Shown: positions 43,523 to 52,656 of the stretch, piece by piece
Position numbering within the stretch: position 1 is the first letter of the stretch
How the letters are laid out: each line of letters opens with the position of its first letter
Source: Aldehydirespirator sp965117015
Lineage (GTDB): Bacteria > Actinomycetota > Acidimicrobiia > Acidimicrobiales > Aldehydirespiratoraceae
Assembly (NCBI GenBank): GCA_965117015.1
Contig: OZ220747.1
Coordinates: 3,038,001 to 3,102,000 of the forward strand
Reading direction: 5' to 3'
Length of the DNA: 64,000 nucleotides
The notes under the pieces: model-generated
What the model saw: only the letters and a program-made list of their open reading frames with translations
Database searches by the model: none
What the model was told of the DNA's origin: nothing
Position numbers and translations under genes: made by a program

Positions 43523-43528
43523 AACCTA
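43523..43528 (-). promoter_or_regulatory. -10 box (TAGGTT) of repressor 2, probably leaderless
   Basis: TAGGTT ends 8 bases before the GTG start at 43514, in the 43-base gap after the SDR gene. No ribosome site is visible. Confidence 0.45.
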
Positions 43529-43557
43529 TCCCACCGGCTAGGCCGTCCACGGGTCGG

Positions 43558-44268
43558 CTAACCCATCCACTGACCGCCGTTGACGTCGATGGTGGCGCCG
43601 GTGATGTAGCCGGCGTGCGGTCCGCACAGGAACGCCACCATCGCGGCCAGGTCGTCGGGGTCTCCCGGCGCGTCGCCGGGCACGGTGGCCAGTATCCGCT
43701 CTCGCCATGCAGGGTCGAGCGCCTGCCACATGGGCGTGTCATGGGGTCCGGGGGCCACCGCGTTGACGGTGATGTTGTCGGCGGCGTGGTGCAGGGCCAG
43801 GAAGCGGGTGAGGGTGATCAGCCCGCCCTTGCTGGCCGCGTAGGCCGGTCCCGACAGGGGCGATCCGCCGAAGCGGCCGTTGACCGACGCGATGTTCACG
43901 ATCCTGCCCTCGCCGGCCGCCCGCATGCCCGCGATCACCTGGCGGGTGCACAGGTAGGCGCCGGTGAGGTTCACGTCGAGGATGCGGCGCCAGTCCTCGG
44001 GGCTCTCGTCCTCCACGCCCCCGGCGCCGGTGATGCCGGCGCTGTTGACCAGGACGGTCGGGTGGCCGTGCCGGTCGCGGATCGCGTCGAAGGCCGCGGC
44101 CACCGACTCGTCGTCGGATATGTCGCAGGCGATGGTCTCGACTGCGCCGGCGACGGCGGCGTCAGCGGCGTCGAGGCTGACGACCGCGTCGCCGCCCTCG
44201 TTGAGGCGCCTGCACACCGCTGAGCCGATGGCGCCGGCCGCGCCGGTCACCGCGACCACCCGGCTCAT
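43558..44268 (-). CDS. SDR-family dehydrogenase of the glp-like operon
   Basis: 236 residues. TGAAGAIG (8-15) is the NAD(P) loop, NSAG is at 75-78, the catalytic Ser is about 128, and Tyr143 and Lys147 are in PAYAASK. It is FabG-like in length, but its context is catabolic: its ATG overlaps the stop of the glycerol kinase gene (ATGA), and it ends the unit importer 3-Gfo/Idh-iclR-glpD-glpK. A polyol or sugar dehydrogenase role is more likely than fatty-acid synthesis, because fabG is present at 299. Confidence 0.86.
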   Translation of the reverse strand: MSRVVAVTGAAGAIGSAVCRRLNEGGDAVVSLDAADAAVAGAVETIACDISDDESVAAAFDAIRDRHGHPTVLVNSAGITGAGGVEDESPEDWRRILDVNLTGAYLCTRQVIAGMRAAGEGRIVNIASVNGRFGGSPLSGPAYAASKGGLITLTRFLALHHAADNITVNAVAPGPHDTPMWQALDPAWRERILATVPGDAPGDPDDLAAMVAFLCGPHAGYITGATIDVNGGQWMG

Positions 44269-45749
44269 CCGCTCGCCCAACCCTTGCTGCGGTCCACAGC
44301 GCGTCTCCAATCGGCATAGGCGGCGTCGGCGGCGCCCCTCTCCCCGCCGGGCACCGCCTCGAAGTCGAGTTCCCAGTGGCCGGAGACGGTTTCCAGCGAC
44401 GGCCAGACATCGGCGGCCAGTCCGGCCAGGTAGGCCGCGCCGAGGGCGGTCGCCTCCTGGAGCTTGGGTCGCTGGACGGCCACTCCGAGCTGGTCGGCCT
44501 GGAGCTGCAGCATGGAGTCCATCACCGATGCGCCCCCGTCGACACGCAGGTTGCGAACCGGCGTGCCGGTGGCGGCCGCCATCGCCTCGACGACGTCGCG
44601 GGTCTGGTAGGCCATGGCCTCCACCGCGGCTCGGGCGATCTCCGGCCGCCCGGTGCCCCGGGTGAGGCCGATGACGGCGCCGCGGGCGTAGGGATCCCAG
44701 TGCGGGCTGCCGAGACCGGCGAAGGCCGGGACCAGGTACACCCCGCCCGTCGAGTCGCACTGCTGGGCGAGTCCCTCGATCTCGGCGGCCTCCGCGATGA
44801 TCCCCAGGCCGTCCCGGAGCCACTGGATGGCTGCTCCGGTGGCGAATATGGCTCCCTCCAGCGCATACGCCAGGGTTTGCCCCTGCGGCGTGTCCAGCAG
44901 CCAGGCGATCGTTGTGAGCAGGCCTTCGGCGGGCGCCGGCAGCTCGGCCCCCACGTTCATCAGCACGAACGAGCCAGTGCCGTAGGTGTTCTTGGCGTCG
45001 CCCGGAGCGAAGGCGGTCTGGCCGAAGAGGGCGGCGTGCTGGTCGCCGGCGATGCCGGAGATCGGGATGCCCGGACCGCAGGCGGCGTCCGGGCCCGTGA
45101 CCCCGAACGTTCCGCTGGAGGGCCGCACCTGCGGCAGCGTCTCGACCGGGACCCTGAACAGCGAGCACAGCTCCAAGTCCCATCGCAGCGCCCCGATGTC
45201 GAACAGCATGGTGCGGCTGGCGTTGGTGGCGTCGGTGGCGTGGACCTGGCCGCCGGTCAGGTTCCACACGATCCAGCTGTCGACCGTTCCCAACGCAAGG
45301 TCGGGGCCGGTTGCCACCCCGCCCTCGGTGAGCATCCACTCGAGCTTCGAGGCCGAGAAGTACGGGTCGAGCACCAGCCCGGTGCGCTCGCGCACCAGCG
45401 GCAGCGCGCCGTCCTGTTCCAGTTGCGTGCAGCGCGACGCGGTGCGGCGGTCCTGCCACACGATGGCCCTATGGACCGGCTCGGAGCGCGCCCGGCTCCA
45501 GGCCACCACCGTCTCGCGCTGGTTGGTGACGCCGATGGCAGCCGGCGCCTCATCCAGGCCGCCGACCACCTCGCCGAGCGTCGACTGCACCGCGGCCCAG
45601 ATCTCGGCCGCGTCGTGCTCGACGCGGCCCGGCATCGGGAAGTACTGGGGGAACTCGCGCTGGGCCGATGCCACCATCCGCCCGGAGTCGTCGAAGGCGA
45701 TGGTGCGGACGCTGGTGGTGCCGGCGTCGATGGCCAGTACGACACTCAT
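44265..45749 (-). CDS. glpK: Glycerol kinase (FGGY family)
   Basis: 494 residues. The first strand LAIDAGTTSVRTIAFD binds ATP phosphates. GVTNQRETVVAW, HRAIVWQDRRTA and RTGLVLDPYFSASKLEW are close to GlpK signatures, and GSPHWDPYARGAVIGLTRG contains the second FGGY signature region. It phosphorylates glycerol, or possibly a related polyol, to feed the flavin dehydrogenase encoded directly upstream. Start and stop both overlap neighbours by 4 bases. Erythritol-kinase-type specificity cannot be fully excluded, but NQRET and LDPYF favour glycerol. Confidence 0.9.
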   Translation of the reverse strand: MSVVLAIDAGTTSVRTIAFDDSGRMVASAQREFPQYFPMPGRVEHDAAEIWAAVQSTLGEVVGGLDEAPAAIGVTNQRETVVAWSRARSEPVHRAIVWQDRRTASRCTQLEQDGALPLVRERTGLVLDPYFSASKLEWMLTEGGVATGPDLALGTVDSWIVWNLTGGQVHATDATNASRTMLFDIGALRWDLELCSLFRVPVETLPQVRPSSGTFGVTGPDAACGPGIPISGIAGDQHAALFGQTAFAPGDAKNTYGTGSFVLMNVGAELPAPAEGLLTTIAWLLDTPQGQTLAYALEGAIFATGAAIQWLRDGLGIIAEAAEIEGLAQQCDSTGGVYLVPAFAGLGSPHWDPYARGAVIGLTRGTGRPEIARAAVEAMAYQTRDVVEAMAAATGTPVRNLRVDGGASVMDSMLQLQADQLGVAVQRPKLQEATALGAAYLAGLAADVWPSLETVSGHWELDFEAVPGGERGAADAAYADWRRAVDRSKGWASG

Positions 45750-47341
45750 TGTGTTGGACCGAACAGGAGAGTCTCGGCGCGCTCCACGCCCGGATCGCGG
45801 CTCAGCGTCTCGGCCGTCTCGAGCATGGCGAGCATGGTACGGCGCCTCAGGAAGTCGTCCATCGACAGGATGTGCTCGTGGCGGGCCATGACCATGACCT
45901 CCGCGGCCGAGCACTCGACGAGGTCGCTGAGGGACTCGCCCAGTTCGGGCGTCTCCTCCACCAGGTCGGTGATCTCGAGGGCCCGGCGGCCGTGCCGGCG
46001 CCACAGCCTCGCCGCCGCGGGCTCGTCGATGCCCGCCCGGACAGCGCTGCGATGGAAGCGTTCCCGCACGCCGGCGGGCGGTTCGCCGTACCACGCACGT
46101 TCCGGGACCTCGGGTGCCAGTCCACACTTGCGGGCCGCGGTCACCACCTCCTGCCCCACGTTGAGGCAGTCGCTCAGCTTGCCCCCGAGGATGGAGATGG
46201 TCGCCCGCTGCTGGTCCGCCTCCACGGCGTGGCGGCGCGACAGCTCGGACCAGTCGCGGTCGGTGTCCTCGCTCTCGTCGACCACCAGGGCTCGGACGCC
46301 GCAGCGGTAGGCGATCACGTCGTCGTCGAGGAGCGGCTGGGGCAGCCGGAGCCGGGCGTTGGCCTGTTCGAGCAGGAAGTCGCGGTCGTCGTGGGTTATC
46401 GACGCCTCCGCCTCCTCGACCCGGGTGTCGGTCGTGCCGATGAGGGACCGGTGGCCCATCGGGATGACGTAGAACAGCCGCTGGTCGTCGTCGAAGAACG
46501 CCAGCACCCGCCCCGACTCGGTCACCTGGGGCACGACGATGTGAGCCCCCTTCGAGTAGCAGAGGGCTTGGCGGAGCGCGGTGCCGGTGAGCGCGGCCAG
46601 TTCGGTGGCTCGCGGGCCGGCCGCATTGACCAGCACCGCGGCCTTCACGGTGTGCCGGTCGCCGGTCAGCCGGTCGATCAGCTCGGCCCGCCAGCCGTCA
46701 CCGGCCCGCTCTGCGCCGTCGAGCCGGATTCTGGACACCGCCACCGCTCCGCTGTCGACCGCGTCGAGCAGGAGCTGGAGGACGAAACGAGCGTCGTTGT
46801 CGGCGAGCAGGTAGTCGGAGTACTCGACGGCGCCCTGGACGTCACCCGAATCGATGGTGGGCTCGGCCGTCGCCAGCGAGCGGGACGACAGGAGCCGGGG
46901 ACGGCCGGTGGCGAACCGCCCCAGGGCCCAGTAGGCGTGCGCTCCCAGTGCCGCGTAGGCCGGCGAGTACGGCGACGTGGACCCCAGCGCGGCCAGGAAC
47001 CGGACCTCCTGGACGCGGCTGGCGTACGAGCGGGCCAGCAGGTTCCGGGAGCGGCACAACCCCGCGACCAGCGCCACGTCGTAGGTCTGCAAGTACTTGA
47101 AGCCGCCCCAGATCAGGTTGGACGACTCCTGGCTCACACCCGAGGCGAAGTCCTCGGAGTCGATCAGCGCGACGCTCAGCCCGTGGTTGGCCAGGGCCAG
47201 CGCCGAGATGGCGCCATTGATGCCCCCGCCGACGATGAGCACGTCATGATCGCGCTCCGTCAGGCGCTCCAGGTTTCGTTCTCTCACCGCGGCTGTGTGG
47301 GACGCACCGTTGGAGGGCGCAGCCGGGCCAGGGGCGCTCAT
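45746..47341 (-). CDS. glpD: FAD-dependent glycerol-3-phosphate dehydrogenase family protein
   Basis: 531 residues from the ATG at 47341. The FAD-binding motif is VLIVGGGINGAI (35-46), followed by SQESSNLIWGGFKYLQTYD, the divergent equivalent of the GlpD TSSRSSKLIHGGLRYL region. YVIPMGHRSLIGTTDT is conserved in GlpD. The C-terminal helical cap (RLWRRHGRRALEI) is present. It oxidises glycerol-3-phosphate, or a related polyol phosphate, and donates electrons to quinone at the membrane. It sits between iclR and glpK with 4-base overlaps on both sides. Confidence 0.87.
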   Translation of the reverse strand: MSAPGPAAPSNGASHTAAVRERNLERLTERDHDVLIVGGGINGAISALALANHGLSVALIDSEDFASGVSQESSNLIWGGFKYLQTYDVALVAGLCRSRNLLARSYASRVQEVRFLAALGSTSPYSPAYAALGAHAYWALGRFATGRPRLLSSRSLATAEPTIDSGDVQGAVEYSDYLLADNDARFVLQLLLDAVDSGAVAVSRIRLDGAERAGDGWRAELIDRLTGDRHTVKAAVLVNAAGPRATELAALTGTALRQALCYSKGAHIVVPQVTESGRVLAFFDDDQRLFYVIPMGHRSLIGTTDTRVEEAEASITHDDRDFLLEQANARLRLPQPLLDDDVIAYRCGVRALVVDESEDTDRDWSELSRRHAVEADQQRATISILGGKLSDCLNVGQEVVTAARKCGLAPEVPERAWYGEPPAGVRERFHRSAVRAGIDEPAAARLWRRHGRRALEITDLVEETPELGESLSDLVECSAAEVMVMARHEHILSMDDFLRRRTMLAMLETAETLSRDPGVERAETLLFGPTQ

Positions 47342-48150
47342 TCGAGTACGACAGGGTCCGACGAGGGCAGCGGGAAGTCCCACTGCCCTCCCAGGATCTC
47401 CGAAAGGGTCTTGGCTGCCGAGCACACCACCACAGCGCACTTTCCTATCGTCTCGGCGTCGAGGCGCGTCGCCGGGCCCGAGATTCCGATTGAGGCGCGG
47501 ATGTTCCCGCCGATGTCCACCACCGGCGACGCCACGCACCGGACACCGATGCTCAGCTCCTCGTTGTCGAGCGCGAAGCCTCGCTCCGCGGTCGCGGCCA
47601 AGTCGTCCAGCAGTGCCTGCCGGTCGGTGATGGTGTGCTCGGTGAACCGTTCCAGCGCCTCCCAGTCGACGACCTCCCCGAGTATCTCGACCGGGTCGCG
47701 GCAGTAGAGGGCCTTGCCGGTGGAGGTGGCGTGGACGACGACCGGGGACCCGATCTCGGTCTCCACCGTGACCCGGCGGGCCAGGCGCTCGCGAGCCAGG
47801 TACACGCCGCCGCCGACCGTGCGGTGGGCGAGGTGGACGGACTCCCCGGTGACGTTCATCAGCTCCCGCATCAGCGGCCGGGCCTCGTTGACCAGGTCCA
47901 TGTTGCGCAGCAGCGAGCCGGCCAGCTGCACCACTCCGGCACCGAGGATGTAGGTCTTGTTGGACTCGTCACGATGCACGTAGCCCCGCTTGGTGAGCAC
48001 GGCCAGGAGCCGGTGCACATGGCCGTTGTCGGCGTCGAGCACCCGGGCCAGCTCGCTGAGCCCGATCGGGCCCGGAGCCGAGCCGAGCGCCTCGAGCACA
48101 TCGAGGCCGGTCATGAGGGCGCCTCCCACGCGAGGCTCGCCAGCGGCCAT
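47338..48150 (-). CDS. IclR-family transcriptional regulator
   Basis: 270 residues. The N-terminal winged helix is GLDVLEALGSAPGPIGLSELARVLDADNGHVHRLLAVLTKRGYV. The C-terminal effector domain has VVHATSTGKALYC and RGFALDNEELSIGVRCVASPVVD, typical of IclR/GylR. GylR-type IclR regulators control glycerol genes in Streptomyces, which fits glpD and glpK directly downstream. The ATG follows the stop of the Gfo/Idh gene with no gap (TAGATG), and its stop overlaps glpD. No dedicated promoter is seen. Confidence 0.9.
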   Translation of the reverse strand: MAAGEPRVGGALMTGLDVLEALGSAPGPIGLSELARVLDADNGHVHRLLAVLTKRGYVHRDESNKTYILGAGVVQLAGSLLRNMDLVNEARPLMRELMNVTGESVHLAHRTVGGGVYLARERLARRVTVETEIGSPVVVHATSTGKALYCRDPVEILGEVVDWEALERFTEHTITDRQALLDDLAATAERGFALDNEELSIGVRCVASPVVDIGGNIRASIGISGPATRLDAETIGKCAVVVCSAAKTLSEILGGQWDFPLPSSDPVVLE

Positions 48151-49293
48151 CTAAACGCCTCCCGGCGCAGTGTTGTCGCCCGGATGGGCCCATGCCGCCA
48201 GCTCGGACCTCACGGCCCCGGGTGACCGGCCGACCGGGTCCTGCACGCCTACGACGGCGCCTTCGGCTGCCGATCGCTGCGCGGCGAGAGCGGCCGCCAG
48301 CACGTCGCGGCCCTCGGCCAGGGTGAGTATCGGCTCGCGGCCCGCGGCGATGGTGTCGAGCAGGTTGCGGGTGGCGCCGATGAAGGAATGCTCCCAGCCC
48401 GTCGGGCACGGGTATGTCTCCACGCGCCCCTCGGTATAGCTGACGACCGGTGGAACCTCGCCGATCTGCCCGTGGCCCCGGTTGACCCAGATCACTCCCT
48501 TGGTGCCGGTGATCTCCATCCGGTCGTCCTGCGCGTAGTGCTCGGTGCCCTCGATGAGCAGCTCCTGGGAGTACACGACCTCCAGGTTGGCGATCGCGCC
48601 GGACTGGTAGCGCATCGAGACCAGCGACGGGGAGTCCAGCTCGAACGACAGCACGTAGGTGGATCCGATCCAGGCGTGCACCTCCGACGGCTGCCCCAGC
48701 ACGATCCAGGCCAGCGAGAACTTGTGGTGGCCGTCGTCGAATACCAGCGGCCCGCCACCGCACTCGTCGGGGTTGTGGCGCCACAGCAGCGCCGAGAAGG
48801 GTATGTCCCACGCACTCGGGCTGTACCCGGCGTTGCTCTTGAGCCGCACCGACAGGGGCTCGCCGATGAGGCCCTGCTCGATGAGTTCCAGCGCCCTCAG
48901 GACGGGCGGGTAGAACAGGAAGTTCTCGTAGAGGCGCACCACCCTCGACGTCTCGCCGGCCGCGCTCAGCAGGCGGTCGGCGTCGTCGAGGTTCAGCGAC
49001 ATCGGCTTCTGCAGCGACACGTGCAGGTCGCAGCCGATGGCGAACGCGGCGATCTCGTAGTGGAGGTGGTGCGGGACGATTATCTCGACCAGGTCGACCA
49101 GGCCCGACTGGCACAATTCGCGGTAGTCCTCGAAGATCGTGGCGTCAGGAAGCCCCCACTGGCGCCGCTTGGACGCCGCGTTCTCCGGCTCGGTGTCGCA
49201 GAGCGCGACGACGGCCGCATCGTCGCGCTCCCGGTACCCGAGAACGTGCAGGTCGGAGATGCGCCCGCAACCGATGATCCCGACCCGCAGCAC
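48151..49293 (-). CDS. Gfo/Idh/MocA-family sugar dehydrogenase 2
   Basis: 380 residues from the GTG at 49293. It has VGIIGCGRISDLHV at the N-terminus, LQKPMSLNLDDADRLL as the (E/Q)KP motif near residue 95 and FDDGHHKFSLAWIVLG for the catalytic His pair. It lies 2 bases after the importer 3 permease stop and immediately before iclR, so the same message is likely. It probably oxidises the sugar or cyclitol brought in by importer 3. In the motif QKP the usual Glu is Gln, as in some subfamilies. Confidence 0.87.
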   Translation of the reverse strand: MLRVGIIGCGRISDLHVLGYRERDDAAVVALCDTEPENAASKRRQWGLPDATIFEDYRELCQSGLVDLVEIIVPHHLHYEIAAFAIGCDLHVSLQKPMSLNLDDADRLLSAAGETSRVVRLYENFLFYPPVLRALELIEQGLIGEPLSVRLKSNAGYSPSAWDIPFSALLWRHNPDECGGGPLVFDDGHHKFSLAWIVLGQPSEVHAWIGSTYVLSFELDSPSLVSMRYQSGAIANLEVVYSQELLIEGTEHYAQDDRMEITGTKGVIWVNRGHGQIGEVPPVVSYTEGRVETYPCPTGWEHSFIGATRNLLDTIAAGREPILTLAEGRDVLAAALAAQRSAAEGAVVGVQDPVGRSPGAVRSELAAWAHPGDNTAPGGV

Positions 49294-49295
49294 GC

Positions 49296-50216
49296 CTACT
49301 CCTTCAGGGCCCCGGACAGCAGGCCCCGGACGAAGTGCTTCTGGAAGACGAAGAAGATGACGACGGTGGGGATGCTGGCGATGACCGCCAGCGAGGCCTG
49401 GGTTCCGTAGGCCACCGTGAACTGGCCCTTCACGTTGAGCAGCCCCAGCATGATGGTGGCCACGTCGTCCCGGGCGCTGGTGAACACCAGCGGGTAGAGG
49501 AAGTCGTTCCAGATGAACGTGAACTGCAGAGTGGCCAGGGCGGCCAGCGCGGGCCGGGCCAGCGGCAGCATGACCCTCCAGAAGACCTCGCCCTCGTTGG
49601 CGCCGTCGATGAGGGCCGCGTAGCGCAGCGAGTCGGGGATCTGCTCGAAGAAGTTCCGCATCACCAGCGTGCACACCGAGAACCCCACCGCGGAGTGGAT
49701 CAGGATCATGGGCCACAGGGTGTTGAGGAGGTCGAGGCTCCTGAACATGGTGAACAGGGGCACCAGCAGCACCTGGGGCGGGACGAACAGGCCCGAGACG
49801 ATGATCAGCTGTATGGCGGTGCCGCCTCGGGGCCTGAACTTGGCCAGGGCGTACCCGATGAGCGTGCCGCCCGCGATGGAGACGGCCACCGCCGGGATGG
49901 CCACCTGGAACGAGTTGATCAGGTAGCGGACGGTGTTGGCCGTGCTCCACACGTCGACGTAGTTGGCCAGGGTGAGGTTGCCGGTCAGTGCCCAGATGCC
50001 GCGTTGGGCGATCTCGGTGTTGGTCTTGAGCGAAGTCGCCAGCACGCCTGCCACCGGCACCAGGTACAACGCCACGAACACGGCGATCAGCACCATCCCG
50101 GCGCGCCGTCGCAGCGTGCGGCCCCGGGGGCCCGCGCCGTGTTCGGGCACGGTGCTGCCGGCGCTGCCGGCCCCTTCGGTTCTGCCGGCGGCCAGCGAGG
50201 CGGTGCTAGTCGACAT
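49296..50216 (-). CDS. Importer 3 inner-membrane permease, MalG type
   Basis: 306 residues. A polar N-terminus of about 35 residues is followed by six helices, the first at MVLIAVFVALYLVPVAGVLA. The EAA loop is YAALIDGANEGEVFWRVMLPLARP (about 195-218), with Tyr replacing the usual first Glu. It overlaps the preceding permease gene by 11 bases. No ATPase is encoded in the operon. Confidence 0.92.
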   Translation of the reverse strand: MSTSTASLAAGRTEGAGSAGSTVPEHGAGPRGRTLRRRAGMVLIAVFVALYLVPVAGVLATSLKTNTEIAQRGIWALTGNLTLANYVDVWSTANTVRYLINSFQVAIPAVAVSIAGGTLIGYALAKFRPRGGTAIQLIIVSGLFVPPQVLLVPLFTMFRSLDLLNTLWPMILIHSAVGFSVCTLVMRNFFEQIPDSLRYAALIDGANEGEVFWRVMLPLARPALAALATLQFTFIWNDFLYPLVFTSARDDVATIMLGLLNVKGQFTVAYGTQASLAVIASIPTVVIFFVFQKHFVRGLLSGALKE

Positions 50217-51081
50217 AGCTGCCTCGCCTGCCCCACCAGGTCAGACCGCCGACGACGACCAGGGTCATGGCGAACAGGATCAGCGACACCGCGCTGGCCA
50301 GCCCCTGCTCGTGCTGGCGGAACAGGATGCGCCACACCAGCATGGGCATCGTCTCGGTCTCGCGGACCGGCCCGCCCTGGGTCATGGCGAACACCAGGTC
50401 GAAGTTGCGCAGCGAGTTGATGGCGATCAGCGACAGCACCACCGTCGTGATCGGCCGCAGCAGCGGCACGATCACCCGGCGGAACACCTGGAATTGGCCG
50501 GCTCCGTCGACCCTGGCCGCCTCGACCAGCTCGCCGGGGATGGACGTGAGACCGGCCAGGTAGAGGATCATGGCCAGCACGGCCTGCTGCCACGCCCAGG
50601 CGATGAACACCGCCCACAGGGCGGTCGAGCGGTTGGCCAGCCACGCCTCCTCGAGGCTCTCGAGCCCGACCAGCCCCAGCATCTGGTTGATCAGTCCGTC
50701 GCCGGGCTGGTAGATCCAGATCCAGACCTGGCCGACCACCACCAGGCTGATGGAGATCGGCACGAACAGCGCCGACTTCATGATGGCTGCGAAGCGGGTG
50801 TTGGCCTGCAGCATCATGGCGATCCCCAGTCCCAGCGCGGGCGGGATCAGCGCGCCGAACAGCGTCCACACCAGCGTGATGCGGATCGACTTGCGAACGT
50901 GCTCGTTGGTGAAGGCCTCGACGAAGTTGTCGAAGCCGACCCACTGGCTGGTCTGCCCCAGGATGTTGGCGTCGGTGAAGCTGAGCCGCAGGGCCATGGC
51001 CGTGGGCACCACCACGATGGCGGTGAACAGCAGTATGGGCGGTCCCATGAAGAGAATGGCCCAGCGGGTTGTCGGCCTCAT
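50206..51081 (-). CDS. Importer 3 inner-membrane permease, MalF type
   Basis: 291 residues with six membrane helices; the first is ILFMGPPILLFTAIVVVPTA. The EAA loop EAARVDGAGQFQVFRRVIVPLLRP (about 186-209) is intact. It starts 181 bases after the binding-protein stop; the gap contains a very stable hairpin. It forms the channel with the MalG-type protein encoded next. Confidence 0.92.
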   Translation of the reverse strand: MRPTTRWAILFMGPPILLFTAIVVVPTAMALRLSFTDANILGQTSQWVGFDNFVEAFTNEHVRKSIRITLVWTLFGALIPPALGLGIAMMLQANTRFAAIMKSALFVPISISLVVVGQVWIWIYQPGDGLINQMLGLVGLESLEEAWLANRSTALWAVFIAWAWQQAVLAMILYLAGLTSIPGELVEAARVDGAGQFQVFRRVIVPLLRPITTVVLSLIAINSLRNFDLVFAMTQGGPVRETETMPMLVWRILFRQHEQGLASAVSLILFAMTLVVVGGLTWWGRRGSYVD

Positions 51082-51142
51082 CCGCCGTCTCCTAGACGAT
51101 GCCTAGCGGGAAACTATCGACCGACCGCGGACTGCGGGGCAG

Positions 51143-51186
51143 CCGGCGGTGCCGGACCCGTGGGGGACGAGGTCCGGCACCGCCGG
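51143..51186 (-). terminator. 16-bp hairpin between importer 3 binding-protein and permease genes
   Basis: CCGGCGGTGCCGGACC (51143-51158) and GGTCCGGCACCGCCGG (51171-51186) are perfect reverse complements around a 12-base loop, the strongest stem seen in the window. It has no T-tract. Its place 76 bases after the binding-protein stop is the same as in importers 1 and 2 in operon order. Confidence 0.7.
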
Positions 51187-51261
51187 TGGAACCGGTTCGA
51201 GCCGGCGAGGAGGGCGGCCGGATTCCGCGGGTCGCGGCTGGCGCCCCTCCGGCTCGACGCG

Positions 51262-52536
51262 CTAGCCCGCGAAAGCGGCCTGGGCGTCGGACTGGGCGCT
51301 CGACAGGAGGTCGGCGTAGCCCGACGGGTCGTCCATGAAGGCCTGGAACATGTCCAGACCGACCTCGGCCACGGGCGGAGGTGTGGCCAGGTCGTAGTTG
51401 AACGAGTAGGAGTCGGCCTTGCCCACTTCCACCAGCGCCTTGGCCATGACCGGGTTGAGCTGCGTGGTGTCGGCGTTGGAGTTCGGCGGCAGCGCCCCCT
51501 GCTCCAGTGCCCACGTGAGCTGGTTGCCGGGATCGGCGTAGTGCTCCAGCAGCAGCATGGCGCCCTCGGCGTTGGCTGCGTCGGCCGACAGGGCCCAACC
51601 GTCGATCGGTCCCAGGGCGGCGTTCTCGACCGCGGGATCCAGCACCGGGAAGTTGAAGAAGTCGTAGTCGGTGACCGGTTCGAGGCCGATGCCGTTCCAG
51701 TAGCCGGTGATCCATGTGCCCATGAGGGTCATGGCCGCCTCACCGTTGGCGACCTGGTCGGCGGCGTCGGTCCAGGTGTAGGCGTTGGCATCGTCGACGA
51801 AGAATCCCGAGTCCACCAAGCCCTTCCAGAGTTCCATCGCCTGGACGACCTGCGGATCGGTGTACGACGCCTCGCCAGACATCAGCTTGGCCCGGTAGTC
51901 GGGCCCGGCCGTGCGCAGGATGAGGAAGTCGAACCAGAACTGGGCCGGCCAGCGGTTCATCGAGCCGAGGGCGATGGGCTTGACCCCGCTAGCGGCTATC
52001 TGCTCGGCAGCTGCGAAGAACTCTGGGGCGTTGGTGGGCATCGAGGTGACCCCGGCCGCCTCCATCACATGGGGGTTGTAGAAGAAGGCCACGTAGTGGA
52101 ACCCGAACGGCAGCAGGTGGGGTTCGCCGCCGTGGATCCCGGCGTCGACCAGGGCCTGCGGGAAGTTGTTCCAGACGTCGGCGTTGTCGAAGACCTGGGT
52201 GATCGGCTGGAGATGGCCGTTCTCGAACACCGACTGGGTCCGGGCTCCGGCCCAGTAGGAGAACACGTCGGGCGGCTCGCCGCCGGCCAGGGCGACGAGG
52301 ATCTGGTCCTTGAACGCCTCGTGCTCGATGGGGCTGACGACGGCCTCGCCGGCCTCGAACGTGGCGTTGACGTCGAGGATCCCCTGCTGGCCGAGGTCGG
52401 ATCCGTAGTAGTGGGCGACTTCGACTTGGCCGGCGCCTGGGTCTTCGCTGGTGCCGCTGCACGCGGCAGCCACGAGGGCGACTATCGCGATGAGAGCGAG
52501 CGCGTAGCTACGTCGAATCTTGGTGAGTCTGGTCAT
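51262..52536 (-). CDS. Importer 3 sugar-binding lipoprotein
   Basis: 424 residues. The signal peptide ends in the lipobox LVAAAC with Cys26. Unlike the other two binding proteins there is no long linker: the mature domain starts within about 15 residues (VEVAHYYGSDLG). The family-1 solute-binding core has KDQILVALAGGEPPDVFSYWAGA and WTDAADQVANGEAAMTLMGTW. An AGAGGGG ribosome site precedes the ATG at 52536. It delivers a sugar, glycoside or polyol to the two permeases. It heads an eight-gene unit reaching 43558. Confidence 0.9.
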   Translation of the reverse strand: MTRLTKIRRSYALALIAIVALVAAACSGTSEDPGAGQVEVAHYYGSDLGQQGILDVNATFEAGEAVVSPIEHEAFKDQILVALAGGEPPDVFSYWAGARTQSVFENGHLQPITQVFDNADVWNNFPQALVDAGIHGGEPHLLPFGFHYVAFFYNPHVMEAAGVTSMPTNAPEFFAAAEQIAASGVKPIALGSMNRWPAQFWFDFLILRTAGPDYRAKLMSGEASYTDPQVVQAMELWKGLVDSGFFVDDANAYTWTDAADQVANGEAAMTLMGTWITGYWNGIGLEPVTDYDFFNFPVLDPAVENAALGPIDGWALSADAANAEGAMLLLEHYADPGNQLTWALEQGALPPNSNADTTQLNPVMAKALVEVGKADSYSFNYDLATPPPVAEVGLDMFQAFMDDPSGYADLLSSAQSDAQAAFAG

Positions 52537-52554
52537 GTGTTCCCCTCTTGGAAT

Positions 52555-52616
52555 CGGTCCAGGCGCGGCCTCCCCCGCGCTGGACCGGACTCTAGCAAGT
52601 GGTGCCAAATAGTCAA
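52555..52616 (-). promoter_or_regulatory. Promoter of importer 3 with an inverted repeat at the start point
   Basis: On the minus strand TTGACT (52611-52616), a 16-base spacer, TAGAGT (52589-52594). Directly downstream, 52555-52568 and 52575-52587 form an imperfect inverted repeat (CGGTCCAG-G-CGCGG / CCGCGCTGGACCG, one bulged base). It is unrelated to the LacI-type sites, so importer 3 is under different control; IclR or an unknown repressor is possible. Confidence 0.6.
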
Positions 52617-52656
52617 TGCTGTTGCGAGATGATCAACCGTCTGTCGGCTCAGCTTC

